From the NCBI RefSeq assembly GCF_030580855.1, contig NZ_JAUQOP010000036.1, forward strand, positions 1 through 51,550: DNA of 51,550 nt, in the 5' to 3' direction. Within the stretch, counting starts at the first letter, position 1, and every line of letters starts with the position of its first letter. The notes below the pieces were generated by a model. The model saw nothing but the letters and a program-made list of their open reading frames with translations. It was not told the origin of the DNA and searched no databases. Positions 8,767 to 18,299 of this stretch are shown here, piece by piece. The stretch is from Pseudomonas citrullilanati (GTDB taxonomy: Bacteria > Pseudomonadota > Gammaproteobacteria > Pseudomonadales > Pseudomonadaceae). A program made the translations under genes and the position numbers.

Positions 8767-9522
8767 ATGGAAAAGACCAAGCAGGCCTTGCCGTTCGCAG
8801 TGCCGCGCCACGTGGCGATCATCATGGACGGCAATAACCGTTGGGCCAAGAAGCGCTTCATGCCTGGCGTCGCCGGGCATAAGGCCGGGGTCGATGCGGT
8901 TCGCGCGGTCATCGAGGTGTGTGCCGAGGCCGGGGTCGAGGTGCTGACCCTGTTCGCGTTCTCCAGCGAGAACTGGCAGCGCCCGGCCGATGAGGTCAGT
9001 GCCTTGATGGACCTGTTCCTCAAGGCCCTGCGCCGCGAGGCCAAGCGCCTCAACGAGAACAAGATCAGCTTGCGCATCATCGGCGATCGCTCGCGCTTCC
9101 ATCCGGAGTTGCAGGCCGCGATGCGCGAGGCCGAGGCCGCGACGGCGGGGGCTGACCGGTTTGTCCTGCAGATCGCCGCCAACTACGGTGGCCAGTGGGA
9201 CATTGCCCAGGCTGCCCAGCGGCTGGCGCGTGAAGTCCAGGCCGGGCACCTGCGCCCGGAAGACATCACCCCCGAACTGCTGCAAACCTGCCTCGCGACC
9301 GGCGAGCTGCCCTTGCCGGACCTGTGTATCCGCACCGGTGGCGAGCACCGCATCAGCAACTTCCTGCTCTGGCAGTTGGCTTATGCCGAGCTGTATTTCT
9401 CCGACCTGTTCTGGCCGGACTTCAAACACGAAGCCATGCGTACCGCACTGGCCGATTTCGCTTCCCGTCAGCGTCGCTTCGGTAAAACGAGCGAGCAGAT
9501 CGAAGCTGGAGCCCGGGTTTAA
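8767..9522 (+). CDS. uppS: Isoprenyl transferase (undecaprenyl diphosphate synthase)
   Basis: This 251-residue cis-prenyltransferase extends farnesyl diphosphate with isopentenyl units to C55 undecaprenyl diphosphate, the lipid carrier for peptidoglycan and O-antigen. The motif HVAIIMDGNNRWAKKR holds the catalytic aspartate, SSENWQRP the substrate-binding region, and RTGGEHRISNFLLWQ the C-terminal signature. I chose ATG 8767 because AAGGG lies at a suitable distance; GTG 8761 in the same frame is the alternative. It ends in TAATG shared with cdsA. Confidence 0.96.
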   Translation: MEKTKQALPFAVPRHVAIIMDGNNRWAKKRFMPGVAGHKAGVDAVRAVIEVCAEAGVEVLTLFAFSSENWQRPADEVSALMDLFLKALRREAKRLNENKISLRIIGDRSRFHPELQAAMREAEAATAGADRFVLQIAANYGGQWDIAQAAQRLAREVQAGHLRPEDITPELLQTCLATGELPLPDLCIRTGGEHRISNFLLWQLAYAELYFSDLFWPDFKHEAMRTALADFASRQRRFGKTSEQIEAGARV

Positions 9523-10328
9523 TGCTCAAACAACGAATCATCACAGCCCTGATCCTGTTGCCTATTGCCCTGTGCGGGTTCTTCCTGCTCGAGGGCGCGA
9601 ACTTCGCCCTGTTCATCGGGCTGGTCGTGACCCTGGGGGCGTGGGAATGGGCGCGGCTGGCCGGTTTTCCTGCCCAGCCGGCACGCATTGCCTACGCCGT
9701 GGCCGTGGCCGCGATGCTGTTCATCATGTACCTGGTGCCAGGGCTCGCGCCTTGGGTGCTGGGGGCGTCGGTGTTGTGGTGGGCGACGGCGACCTTCCTG
9801 GTGCTGACCTACCCACGAACCACCCATCACTGGGCCAACACCGCGACCAAGCTGATGATCGGCCTGTTGATCCTGCTGCCGGCCTGGCAAGGCCTGATCT
9901 GGATCAAGCAGGGCGTGCTGGGCAACTGGCAGATCATGGCCGTGATGGTGCTGGTCTGGGGCGCCGACGTGGGTGCCTATTTCTCCGGCCGGGCCTTTGG
10001 CAAGCGCAAGCTCGCGCCAAAAGTCAGCCCCGGCAAGAGCTGGGAAGGGGTCTACGGCGGCCTGGCGTTGAGCCTGGTGATTACTGCCGTGGTCGGCTTC
10101 GTCCGTGACTGGACCGTGGCGCAGCTGCTGATGGGGCTGCTGGGTGCCGCGCTCATTGTCTTCGTGTCCGTGGTCGGCGACCTGACTGAAAGCATGTTCA
10201 AGCGTCAATCCGGGATCAAGGACAGCAGCAACCTGCTGCCGGGTCACGGTGGCGTACTGGATCGGATCGACAGCCTGACCGCCGCGGTCCCGATCTTCGC
10301 CGTGCTGCTGTGGATGGCCGCATCGTGA
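9522..10328 (+). CDS. cdsA: Phosphatidate cytidylyltransferase (CDP-diglyceride synthase)
   Basis: The 268-residue integral membrane enzyme makes CDP-diacylglycerol from phosphatidate and CTP, the branch point of phospholipid synthesis. The protein has several hydrophobic helices over its length, and the CDS signature SMFKRQSGIKDSS, followed by LLPGHGGVLDRIDSL, stands near the C-terminus. It overlaps uppS by one base and dxr by four, so translation is likely coupled. Confidence 0.96.
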   Translation: MLKQRIITALILLPIALCGFFLLEGANFALFIGLVVTLGAWEWARLAGFPAQPARIAYAVAVAAMLFIMYLVPGLAPWVLGASVLWWATATFLVLTYPRTTHHWANTATKLMIGLLILLPAWQGLIWIKQGVLGNWQIMAVMVLVWGADVGAYFSGRAFGKRKLAPKVSPGKSWEGVYGGLALSLVITAVVGFVRDWTVAQLLMGLLGAALIVFVSVVGDLTESMFKRQSGIKDSSNLLPGHGGVLDRIDSLTAAVPIFAVLLWMAAS

Positions 10329-11515
10329 GTCGTCCCCAGCAGATCACGGTCCTGGGGGCGACCGGTTCGATCGGCCTGAGTACGCTCGATGTCATAGGTC
10401 GGCATCCGGAGCGCTACCAAGTGTTCGCCCTCAGTGGCTTCACGCGCATGAGTGAGCTGCTGGCCTTGTGCATACGCCACACGCCGCGGTTTGCCGTGGT
10501 GCCTGAAGCCGCTGTGGCCCGGGCGTTGCAGGACGATCTGCGCGCCGCTGGCTTGCAAACCCGCGTGCTGGTGGGGGAGGAGGGTCTTTGCCAAGTGGCG
10601 TCCGCCCCCGAAGTCGACGCCGTGATGGCGGCGATTGTCGGCGCCGCGGGCCTGCGCCCGACGCTGGCGGCGGTGGAAGCCGGCAAGAAGATCCTGCTGG
10701 CCAATAAGGAAGCGCTGGTGATGTCCGGTGCGTTGTTCATGCAGGCCGTGCGTAAGAGTGGTTCGGTGTTGCTGCCCATCGACAGCGAGCACAATGCGAT
10801 CTTCCAGTGCATGCCGCGGGATTTTTCCCGGGGCCTGGAAACCGTGGGTGTACGGCGGATTCTTCTGACGGCTTCCGGTGGACCGTTCCGGCAGACGCCG
10901 CTGCAAGAGCTGGTGCATGTTTCACCTGAGCAGGCCTGTGCTCATCCCAACTGGTCCATGGGGCGCAAGATTTCCGTGGACTCGGCGAGCATGATGAACA
11001 AAGGGCTGGAGTTGATCGAGGCGTGCTGGCTGTTCGATGCCAGGCCAGCCCAGGTCGAGGTGGTGATTCACCCGCAAAGCGTGATTCATTCCCTGGTGGA
11101 CTATGTCGACGGTTCGGTGCTGGCCCAGCTGGGCAACCCGGACATGCGCACCCCGATCGCCAATGCCCTGGCCTGGCCGGAGCGGATCGACTCCGGCGTT
11201 GCGCCGCTGGACCTGTTCGCCATCGCCCGCCTGGATTTCCAGGCGCCTGATGAACAACGCTTCCCCTGCCTGCGCCTGGCGCGGCAAGCGGCCGAGGCGG
11301 GGGGCAGTGCCCCGGCAATGCTGAACGCGGCCAATGAAGTGGCGGTCGCAGCGTTTCTCGATGGACGTGCCCGTTACCCCGAGATCGCGAGTATCATCGA
11401 GGAAGTCTTGAATCTCGAGGCAGTGGTTTCGGTCGACGACCTCGACGCGGTATTTACGGCGGATGCCAGGGCCCGTGAGTTGGCGGGGCAATGGCTGCAG
11501 CGCCACGGGCGTTGA
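10325..11515 (+). CDS. dxr: 1-deoxy-D-xylulose 5-phosphate reductoisomerase
   Basis: This 396-residue enzyme makes 2-C-methyl-D-erythritol 4-phosphate with NADPH, the first committed step of the non-mevalonate isoprenoid pathway, which feeds the neighbouring uppS. Motifs are GATGSIG for NADPH (residues 11-17), LLANKEALV, the metal site LLPIDSEHNAIFQC, TASGGPF, and HPNWSMGRKISVDSA. The GTG at 10325 overlaps the cdsA stop as GTGA; an ATG 15 bases earlier would deepen the overlap and seems less likely. ispD of the same pathway lies at 31146. Confidence 0.96.
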   Translation: MSRPQQITVLGATGSIGLSTLDVIGRHPERYQVFALSGFTRMSELLALCIRHTPRFAVVPEAAVARALQDDLRAAGLQTRVLVGEEGLCQVASAPEVDAVMAAIVGAAGLRPTLAAVEAGKKILLANKEALVMSGALFMQAVRKSGSVLLPIDSEHNAIFQCMPRDFSRGLETVGVRRILLTASGGPFRQTPLQELVHVSPEQACAHPNWSMGRKISVDSASMMNKGLELIEACWLFDARPAQVEVVIHPQSVIHSLVDYVDGSVLAQLGNPDMRTPIANALAWPERIDSGVAPLDLFAIARLDFQAPDEQRFPCLRLARQAAEAGGSAPAMLNAANEVAVAAFLDGRARYPEIASIIEEVLNLEAVVSVDDLDAVFTADARARELAGQWLQRHGR

Positions 11516-11567
11516 CGCTGCGATACGTTAGCCAGGGTTGCCCTGGGCAGGATTGCGGAGAAAACAG

Positions 11568-12920
11568 ATGAGCGCGCTCTATATGATTGTCGGCACCCTG
11601 GTTGCACTGGGGGTGTTGGTCACCTTTCACGAATTCGGTCATTTCTGGGTCGCGCGTCGCTGTGGCGTCAAGGTGCTGCGTTTTTCCGTGGGCTTTGGCA
11701 TGCCCTTGCTGCGCTGGCACGACAAGCAGGGCACCGAGTTCGTCGTGGCGGCCATCCCGCTGGGCGGCTACGTGAAGATGCTCGACGAGCGCGAGGGCGA
11801 GGTGCCCGCCGACCAGCTCGATCAGTCCTTCAACCGCAAGAGCGTTCGCCAGCGCATCGCCATCGTGGCGGCGGGGCCGATCGCCAACTTCCTGCTGGCC
11901 ATGGTGTTTTTCTGGGCATTGGCCATGCTCGGCAGCGAACAGGTGCGTCCGGTCATCGGTGCCGTGGAAGCCGGGAGCGTGGCGGCCCGGGCCGGGCTCG
12001 GCGCCGGCCAGGAAATCGTCTCCATCGATGGCGAGCCGACGTCGGGCTGGGCGGCGGTCAACCTGCAACTGGTCCGTCGCCTGGGAGAGAGCGGTTCGTT
12101 GCAGTTGAAGGTGCGCGAGCAGGGCTCCACAGTGGATTCGCCCCGCGAACTGATCCTGGACAACTGGCTCAAGGGCGCCGACGAACCGGACCCGATCCGG
12201 TCCCTGGGTATCCGCCCATGGCGCCCGGCGTTGCCGCCGGTGCTCGCCGAACTCGATCCGAAAGGCCCGGCCCAGGCGGCCGGCCTGAAGACCGGCGACC
12301 GCTTGCTGGCCCTCGACGGCCAGTCGGTCAGCGACTGGCAGCAGGTGGTCGACTCGGTTCGTGTACGTCCTGATACCAAAATCGTGCTGCGCATCGAGCG
12401 CGACGGTGCTCCAATCGACATCCCGGTCACCCTGGGCGCTCGCGGCGAAAGCAAGGCGCCGACCGGTTACCTGGGGGCGGGCGTCAAGGCGGTCGACTGG
12501 CCGCCGGAAATGATCCGCGAGGTCAGCTTCGGTCCGGTGGCGGCCATTGCCGAGGGTGCGCGTCGTACCTGGACCATGAGTGTCCTGACCCTCGACTCAC
12601 TGAAGAAAATGTTGTTCGGCGAGCTCTCGGTAAAAAACTTGAGTGGACCGATAACCATTGCTAAAGTGGCGGGCGCTTCTGCCCAGTCGGGCGTTGCTGA
12701 TTTCCTGAATTTCCTTGCTTATCTGAGCATTAGCCTGGGGGTTCTGAATTTGCTGCCCATCCCGGTACTGGATGGGGGGCATCTGCTGTTTTATCTGATC
12801 GAGTGGGCGCGTGGTCGTCCCTTGTCGGATCGGGTGCAAGGTTGGGGGATACAGATCGGGATCAGCTTGGTGGTCGGGGTCATGCTGCTTGCCCTCGTCA
12901 ACGATCTGGGTCGTTTGTAA
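11568..12920 (+). CDS. rseP: Site-2 protease RseP (inner membrane zinc metalloprotease)
   Basis: The 450-residue intramembrane protease cuts anti-sigma factors; its Pseudomonas counterpart MucP releases AlgU during envelope stress. The HEFGH zinc motif is in the first membrane segment (H21, E22, H25), two PDZ domains occupy roughly 115-190 and 220-300, and the third zinc ligand is in LLPIPVLDGGHLLFYLIE near the C-terminus. The ATG at 11568 directly starts the first membrane helix and has GGAG upstream; an upstream ATG at 11538 would prepend charged residues. It lies upstream of bamA and skp, matching its role in monitoring outer membrane assembly. Confidence 0.95.
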   Translation: MSALYMIVGTLVALGVLVTFHEFGHFWVARRCGVKVLRFSVGFGMPLLRWHDKQGTEFVVAAIPLGGYVKMLDEREGEVPADQLDQSFNRKSVRQRIAIVAAGPIANFLLAMVFFWALAMLGSEQVRPVIGAVEAGSVAARAGLGAGQEIVSIDGEPTSGWAAVNLQLVRRLGESGSLQLKVREQGSTVDSPRELILDNWLKGADEPDPIRSLGIRPWRPALPPVLAELDPKGPAQAAGLKTGDRLLALDGQSVSDWQQVVDSVRVRPDTKIVLRIERDGAPIDIPVTLGARGESKAPTGYLGAGVKAVDWPPEMIREVSFGPVAAIAEGARRTWTMSVLTLDSLKKMLFGELSVKNLSGPITIAKVAGASAQSGVADFLNFLAYLSISLGVLNLLPIPVLDGGHLLFYLIEWARGRPLSDRVQGWGIQIGISLVVGVMLLALVNDLGRL

Positions 12921-12940
12921 CGCTTCGCCGAATTGCGAAT

Positions 12941-12967
12941 CTGCCGCATTTTGCGGCAGTTTGTTTA
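12941..12967 (+). terminator. Terminator-like hairpin between rseP and bamA
   Basis: CTGCCGC and GCGGCAG pair around ATTTT-type loop bases and are followed by TTTGTTTATT. It begins 20 bases past the rseP stop and ends 28 bases before the bamA start. It may act as an attenuator within the rseP-bamA-skp unit or end the upstream message. Confidence 0.6.
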
Positions 12968-12994
12968 TTGCCAGTTGGAATAAGAAAGGACTTC

Positions 12995-15370
12995 ATGAAA
13001 CGTCTGCTGCTAACTGCGGTTCTCACCGTATTGATGATCGCCGAAGTTCACGCCGAGTCCTTCACTATCTCTGATATTCGCGTCAACGGCCTCCAGCGGG
13101 TCTCCGCGGGTAGCGTCTTTGGTGCCTTGCCGTTGAACGTCGGCGAGCAGGCGGATGATCGGCGCCTGGTGGAATCCACGCGTGCGCTGTTCAAGACCGG
13201 CTTCTTTCAAGATATCCAACTGGGCCGTGACGGCAACGTCCTGGTCATCACGGTAGTCGAGCGCCCGTCGGTCGCCAGCATCGAGATCGAGGGCAACAAG
13301 GCGATCTCCACCGAAGACTTGATGAAAGGCCTCAAGCAGTCCGGCCTGGCCGAAGGCGAGATCTTCCAGCGTGCGACCCTCGAAGGCGTGCGTAACGAGC
13401 TGCAACGCCAGTACGTCGCCCAGGGCCGCTACTCGGCGACCGTCGACACCGAAGTGGTGCCGCAGCCGCGCAACCGCGTCGGCCTGAAGGTCAACATCAA
13501 CGAAGGCACCGTGGCAGCCATCCAGCACATCAACGTGGTGGGCAACACGGTTTTCCCGGATCAAGACCTGATCGACCTGTTCGAACTCAAGACCACCAAC
13601 TGGCTGTCGTTCTTCAAGAACGACGACAAGTACGCCCGTGAAAAACTCTCCGGTGACCTGGAGCGCCTGCGTTCCTACTACCTCGACCGTGGCTACATCA
13701 ACATGGACATCGCTTCGACCCAGGTGTCCATCACCCCGGACAAGAAGCACGTCTACATCACCGTCAACGTCAACGAAGGCGAGAAATACACCGTTCGTGA
13801 CGTCAAGCTCAGCGGTGACCTGAAGGTGCCGGAAGACCAGGTCAAGTCGCTGCTGCTGGTGCAGAAGGGCCAGGTGTTCTCGCGCAAGCTGATGACCACC
13901 ACCTCCGAGCTGATCACCCGCCGCCTGGGTAACGAAGGCTACACCTTCGCCAACGTCAACGGCGTGCCGCAGCCGCACGATGACGACCATACCGTCGACA
14001 TCACGTTCGCCGTGGACCCGGGCAAGCGCGCCTACGTCAACCGCATCAACTTCCGTGGCAACACCAAGTCCGAGGACGAAGTGCTGCGCCGTGAAATGCG
14101 CCAGATGGAAGGTGGCTGGGCCTCGACCTACCTGATCGACCAGTCCAAGACCCGCCTGGAGCGCCTGGGCTTCTTCAAGGAAGTCAACGTCGAGACGCCG
14201 GCCGTGCCGGGTGTCGATGACCAGGTCGATGTGAACTACAGCGTCGAGGAACAAGCGTCCGGCTCGATCACCGCCAGCGTCGGCTTTGCCCAGAGCGCCG
14301 GCCTGATCCTCGGTGGCTCGATCACCCAGAACAACTTCCTGGGTACCGGTAACAAGGTCAGCATCGGCCTGACCCGCAGCGAATACCAGACCCGCTACAA
14401 CTTCGGCTTCGTCGACCCCTACTGGACTGCCGATGGTGTGAGCCTGGGCTACAACGCCTTCTACCGCACCACCGACTATGACGAGCTCGACTCGGACATC
14501 TCCAGCTATGCGGTGGACAGCTACGGTGTCGGCGCCAACATCGGCTACCCGATCAGCGAGACTTCGCGCCTGACCTTCGGCCTTACCGCCCAGCAGGACA
14601 AGATCAACACCGGTCGCTACACCGTCGACGAGATCTTCGACTTCGTGAAGAAGGAAGGCGACAGCTACCTGAACTTCAAGGCGTCCGCCGGCTGGTCCGA
14701 GTCGACCCTGAACAAGGGCGTGCTGGCGACCCGTGGTCATTCCCAGAGCCTGGTCCTGGAAAGCACCATTCCTGGCAGCGACCTGTCGTTCTTCAAGCTC
14801 GACTACCGTGGCCAGTTGTTCCAGCCGCTGACCGACACCTACACCATGCGCCTGCACACCGAGCTGGGTTATGGCGATGGCTATGGTTCGACCGACGGCC
14901 TGCCGTTCTACGAGAACTACTACGCCGGTGGTTTCAACTCGGTGCGTGGCTTCAAGGACAGCACCCTGGGCCCGCGCAGTACGCCGAGCAAGGGTACCAA
15001 CCCGGGCACCATCGCGGACCCGGACCAGGATCCGCTGCCATTCGGTGGCAATGTATTGATTCAGGGCGGCGTCGAGGTCCTGTTCCCGATGCCATTCGTG
15101 AAAGATCAGCGCTCCCTGCGTACCTCGGTATTCTGGGACGTGGGTAACGTATTCGACTCCAAGTGCGAAGACACCACCAATGCCAACGGCACCAAGTCCA
15201 ATACCCAGTGCAACGACATCAGCCTGAGCAACATGGCCAGTTCCGTCGGCCTGGGCGTGACCTGGGTGACCGCGCTGGGTCCTTTGAGCTTCGCGTTGGC
15301 CATGCCGATCAAGAAACCGGATGACGCTGAAACCCAAGTGTTCCAATTCTCCCTCGGCCAGACGTTCTAA
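12995..15370 (+). CDS. bamA: Outer membrane protein assembly factor BamA
   Basis: The 791-residue Omp85 protein inserts beta-barrel proteins into the outer membrane. A signal peptide (MKRLLLTAVLTVLMIAEVHA, cut before ESF) is followed by five POTRA domains to about residue 420 and a 16-strand barrel. The barrel contains the conserved loop motif SVRGF and ends in phenylalanine (LGQTF), the BAM recognition signal. The ATG at 12995 has AAGGA close upstream; the frame is open upstream into rseP, but that part overlaps the hairpin and would abolish the signal peptide. skp follows after 45 bp. Confidence 0.97.
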   Translation: MKRLLLTAVLTVLMIAEVHAESFTISDIRVNGLQRVSAGSVFGALPLNVGEQADDRRLVESTRALFKTGFFQDIQLGRDGNVLVITVVERPSVASIEIEGNKAISTEDLMKGLKQSGLAEGEIFQRATLEGVRNELQRQYVAQGRYSATVDTEVVPQPRNRVGLKVNINEGTVAAIQHINVVGNTVFPDQDLIDLFELKTTNWLSFFKNDDKYAREKLSGDLERLRSYYLDRGYINMDIASTQVSITPDKKHVYITVNVNEGEKYTVRDVKLSGDLKVPEDQVKSLLLVQKGQVFSRKLMTTTSELITRRLGNEGYTFANVNGVPQPHDDDHTVDITFAVDPGKRAYVNRINFRGNTKSEDEVLRREMRQMEGGWASTYLIDQSKTRLERLGFFKEVNVETPAVPGVDDQVDVNYSVEEQASGSITASVGFAQSAGLILGGSITQNNFLGTGNKVSIGLTRSEYQTRYNFGFVDPYWTADGVSLGYNAFYRTTDYDELDSDISSYAVDSYGVGANIGYPISETSRLTFGLTAQQDKINTGRYTVDEIFDFVKKEGDSYLNFKASAGWSESTLNKGVLATRGHSQSLVLESTIPGSDLSFFKLDYRGQLFQPLTDTYTMRLHTELGYGDGYGSTDGLPFYENYYAGGFNSVRGFKDSTLGPRSTPSKGTNPGTIADPDQDPLPFGGNVLIQGGVEVLFPMPFVKDQRSLRTSVFWDVGNVFDSKCEDTTNANGTKSNTQCNDISLSNMASSVGLGVTWVTALGPLSFALAMPIKKPDDAETQVFQFSLGQTF

Positions 15371-15415
15371 GCGTCTGTCCCATGACAACGACAATGGATT
15401 TTGTAGGAGTGCATC

Positions 15416-15919
15416 GTGCGTAAGTTGACTCAATTGGTTCTCCTGGCGACCGTGCTGGTCGCAGGCCCGGCATTCGCCGACATGAAGATTGCCGTGCTGA
15501 ACTATCAGATGGCGCTGCTGGAATCCGACGCGGCCAAGAAATACGCCGTGGATGCCGAGAAGAAATTCGGCCCGCAACTGACCAAGCTCAAGGGCCTGGA
15601 AAGCAGCGCCAAGGGTATCCAGGACCGTTTGGTGGCCGGTGGCGACAAGATGGCCCAGGGCGAGCGTGAACGCCTGGAGCTGGAATTCAAGCAGAAGGCC
15701 CGCGACTTCCAGTTCCAGTCCAAGGAACTGAACGAAGCGAAAGCCGTTGCCGACCGTGAAATGCTCAAGCAGCTCAAGCCGAAGCTCGACAGCGCCGTGG
15801 AAGAAGTCATCAAGAAAGGTGGTTTTGACCTGGTGTTCGAGCGTGGCGCAGTGATCGATGTCAAGCCTCAGTACGACATCACGCGCCAGGTGATCGAGCG
15901 CATGAATCAGCTGAAGTAA
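15416..15919 (+). CDS. skp: Periplasmic OmpH/Skp family chaperone
   Basis: The 167-residue protein has a cleavable signal (ending AGPAFA, then DMKIAVLN) and a long charged helical region of about 40-120 that forms the tentacles of the Skp trimer. Skp shields unfolded outer membrane proteins on the way to BamA. It starts with GTG preceded by TAGGAG, and the stop is 4 bases before lpxD. The first strand motif KIAVLNYQMAL is typical of the family. Confidence 0.95.
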   Translation: MRKLTQLVLLATVLVAGPAFADMKIAVLNYQMALLESDAAKKYAVDAEKKFGPQLTKLKGLESSAKGIQDRLVAGGDKMAQGERERLELEFKQKARDFQFQSKELNEAKAVADREMLKQLKPKLDSAVEEVIKKGGFDLVFERGAVIDVKPQYDITRQVIERMNQLK

Positions 15920-15922
15920 TCC

Positions 15923-16978
15923 ATGACCGCGACTATCAAGCTCGGCCAGTTGGCCGAGTTCCTCGGCGCCACCCTGCGTGGCGACCCGGAGAAGGCAATC
16001 ACTGGGCTAGCCACTTTGCAAGAGGCTGGCCCAGCTCAGTTGAGCTTCCTGGCAAATCCCCAGTACCGCAAGTACCTGGCTGACAGCCGGGCCGCCGCGT
16101 TGTTGCTCAAGGCTGCCGATGCCGAGGGCTTTGCCGGCGATGCCCTGGTGGTGCCCGATCCGTACCTGGCGTATGCGCGCATTTCCCACCTGTTCGATCC
16201 CAAGCCCAAGGCGGCCGCGGGTATTCATCCCAGCGCGGTGATCGCGGCGGATGCGGTGGTCGATCCCACGGCCAGCATCGGTCCTTTCGTGGTGATCGAG
16301 AGTGGCGCCCGCATCGGTGCCGGTGTCACCCTGGGCGCCCATTGCGTCATTGGTGCGCGCAGCGAGGTCGGTGAAGGTGGCTGGCTGGCTCCGCGCGTCA
16401 CCCTGTACCACGACGTGCGCATCGGCAAGCGGGTGGTGATCCAGTCCGGTGCCGTGCTGGGCGGGGAAGGGTTCGGCTTCGCCAACGAGAAGGGCGTCTG
16501 GCAGAAGATTGCCCAGATCGGTGGCGTCACCATTGGCGATGATGTCGAGATCGGCGTCAACACCGCGATCGACCGGGGTGCCCTGGCCGACACGGTCATC
16601 GGCAATGGCGTCAAGCTCGACAACCAGATCCAGATCGCCCACAACGTCCAGGTCGGTGACCACACCGCCATGGCGGCTTGCGTGGGCATCTCCGGCAGTA
16701 CACGGATCGGCAAGCACTGCATGCTCGCCGGCGGTGTAGGGCTGGTGGGCCATATCGATATCTGTGACAACGTATTCCTGACCGGGATGACCATGGTGAC
16801 CCACTCGATTACCGAGCCGGGCGCCTATTCTTCCGGTACGGCGATGCAACCGGCGGCCGAATGGCGCAAGAGCGCGGCCCGTATCCGTCAGCTCGACGAC
16901 ATCGCGCGGCGCCTGAAGCAGGTGGAAAAGCGTGTAGGGGACGTGACCCCTGACGGTAATGCTTCATCAGATGGCTGA
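15923..16978 (+). CDS. lpxD: UDP-3-O-(3-hydroxyacyl)glucosamine N-acyltransferase
   Basis: This 351-residue enzyme adds the second hydroxyacyl chain to the lipid A precursor, using acyl-ACP. An N-terminal uridine-binding domain (about 1-100) precedes a left-handed beta helix of hexapeptide repeats (about 105-310). The catalytic histidine lies in QIQIAHNVQVGDHTAMAA. A C-terminal helix with RIRQLDDIARRLKQVEKRV closes the trimer. It follows skp closely and precedes fabZ and lpxA in the standard lipid A order. Confidence 0.97.
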   Translation: MTATIKLGQLAEFLGATLRGDPEKAITGLATLQEAGPAQLSFLANPQYRKYLADSRAAALLLKAADAEGFAGDALVVPDPYLAYARISHLFDPKPKAAAGIHPSAVIAADAVVDPTASIGPFVVIESGARIGAGVTLGAHCVIGARSEVGEGGWLAPRVTLYHDVRIGKRVVIQSGAVLGGEGFGFANEKGVWQKIAQIGGVTIGDDVEIGVNTAIDRGALADTVIGNGVKLDNQIQIAHNVQVGDHTAMAACVGISGSTRIGKHCMLAGGVGLVGHIDICDNVFLTGMTMVTHSITEPGAYSSGTAMQPAAEWRKSAARIRQLDDIARRLKQVEKRVGDVTPDGNASSDG

Positions 16979-17083
16979 TACCATTTCCATATCAAGTGTG
17001 CACAGCCGTTAGGGCTCCTTGATTTGCTAGCGGAGTGCGCGTTGTCCGTGCGCTCCCAATCTTTACATAGGCTTCCTCCCGAA

Positions 17084-17524
17084 ATGATGGACATCAACGA
17101 GATTCGCGAATACCTGCCTCACCGTTACCCGTTCCTGCTGGTGGACCGGGTGGTGGACCTGGATGTTGAAGGCAAGCGCATTCGCGCCTACAAGAATGTC
17201 AGCATCAACGAGCCGTTCTTCAATGGTCACTTCCCCGCGCATCCCATCATGCCGGGCGTGTTGATCATCGAGGCGATGGCTCAGGCTGCCGGGATCCTTG
17301 GTTTCAAAATGCTCGACGTAAAGCCTGCCGACGGCACGCTCTATTACTTCGTGGGCTCCGACAAGCTGCGTTTCCGCCAGCCGGTCACTCCGGGTGATCA
17401 GTTGATCCTCGAAGCCAAGTTCATCAGTTGCAAGCGCCAGATCTGGAAGTTCGAATGCCAGGCTTCGGTCGACGGCAAGCCAGTCTGCTCCGCTGAAATC
17501 ATCTGTGCGGAACGCAAGCTATGA
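17084..17524 (+). CDS. fabZ: 3-hydroxyacyl-[acyl-carrier-protein] dehydratase FabZ
   Basis: The 146-residue hot-dog-fold enzyme dehydrates 3-hydroxyacyl-ACP in fatty acid elongation and so competes with LpxA for hydroxyacyl-ACP. The catalytic histidine is in NGHFPAHPIMPG and the acidic residue in IIEAMAQAAG. I set the start at the first of two adjacent ATGs (17084, 17087), which gives the usual MMDINEIREYLPHRYPF N-terminus. No strong ribosome site is seen before it. It overlaps lpxA by 4 bases. Confidence 0.96.
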   Translation: MMDINEIREYLPHRYPFLLVDRVVDLDVEGKRIRAYKNVSINEPFFNGHFPAHPIMPGVLIIEAMAQAAGILGFKMLDVKPADGTLYYFVGSDKLRFRQPVTPGDQLILEAKFISCKRQIWKFECQASVDGKPVCSAEIICAERKL

Positions 17525-18297
17525 GTTTGATTGACCCTCGCGCAATCATCGATCCGACGGCCGTCCTGGCCGCCGATGTCGAGGTCGGCCCGTGGTCGAT
17601 CATCGGCGCAGGTGTGGAAATCGGCGAGGGTACGGTGATCGGCCCCCACGTAATTCTCAAGGGACCGACCCGGATCGGCCGTCACAATCGCATCTACCAG
17701 TTTTCTTCGGTAGGCGAGGACACGCCCGATCTCAAGTACAAGGGTGAAGAAACCCGCCTGGTGATCGGCGATCACAACGTGATCCGCGAAGGCGTGACCA
17801 TTCACCGTGGCACCGTCCAGGATCGCTCCGAAACGACCCTGGGCGACCACAACCTGATCATGGCATACGCTCACATCGGCCATGACAGCGTGATCGGCAA
17901 CCACTGCATCCTGGTCAACAACACCGCGTTGGCCGGCCATGTGCACGTCGATGACTGGGCGATCCTGTCCGGTTTCACCCTGGTTCACCAGTACTGCCAC
18001 ATCGGCGCCCACAGCTTCTCGGGCATGGGCACGGCGATCGGCAAGGACGTTCCCGCCTACGTCACGGTGTTCGGCAACCCGGCCGAAGCCCGCAGCATGA
18101 ACTTCGAGGGCATGCGCCGTCGCGGCTTCAGCGAAGAGGCGATCACCGCGTTGCGGCGTGCCTACAAGGTCGTCTATCGCCAGGGCCTGACCGTCGAGCA
18201 GGCGCTCGCCGAATTGGCCGAGGCCTCGACACAGCACCCGGAAGTCGCGATATTCCGCGATTCCATCCAGTCTTCGACCCGCGGCATCACCCGCTGA
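17521..18297 (+). CDS. lpxA: UDP-N-acetylglucosamine O-acyltransferase LpxA
   Basis: The 258-residue enzyme catalyses the first step of lipid A synthesis, moving a 3-hydroxyacyl chain to UDP-GlcNAc. Hexapeptide repeats fill residues 1-185, with the catalytic histidine in AYAHIGHDSVIGNHC, followed by a helical C-terminal domain. ATGA overlap with fabZ couples the two, and lpxB starts 3 bases after the stop. Confidence 0.97.
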   Translation: MSLIDPRAIIDPTAVLAADVEVGPWSIIGAGVEIGEGTVIGPHVILKGPTRIGRHNRIYQFSSVGEDTPDLKYKGEETRLVIGDHNVIREGVTIHRGTVQDRSETTLGDHNLIMAYAHIGHDSVIGNHCILVNNTALAGHVHVDDWAILSGFTLVHQYCHIGAHSFSGMGTAIGKDVPAYVTVFGNPAEARSMNFEGMRRRGFSEEAITALRRAYKVVYRQGLTVEQALAELAEASTQHPEVAIFRDSIQSSTRGITR

Positions 18298-18299
18298 CC

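Noticed and set aside
12803..12994. N-terminal extension of BamA by 64 residues
   Set aside because: It overlaps rseP and the hairpin and would bury the signal peptide; the AAGGA-ATG at 12995 explains the start.
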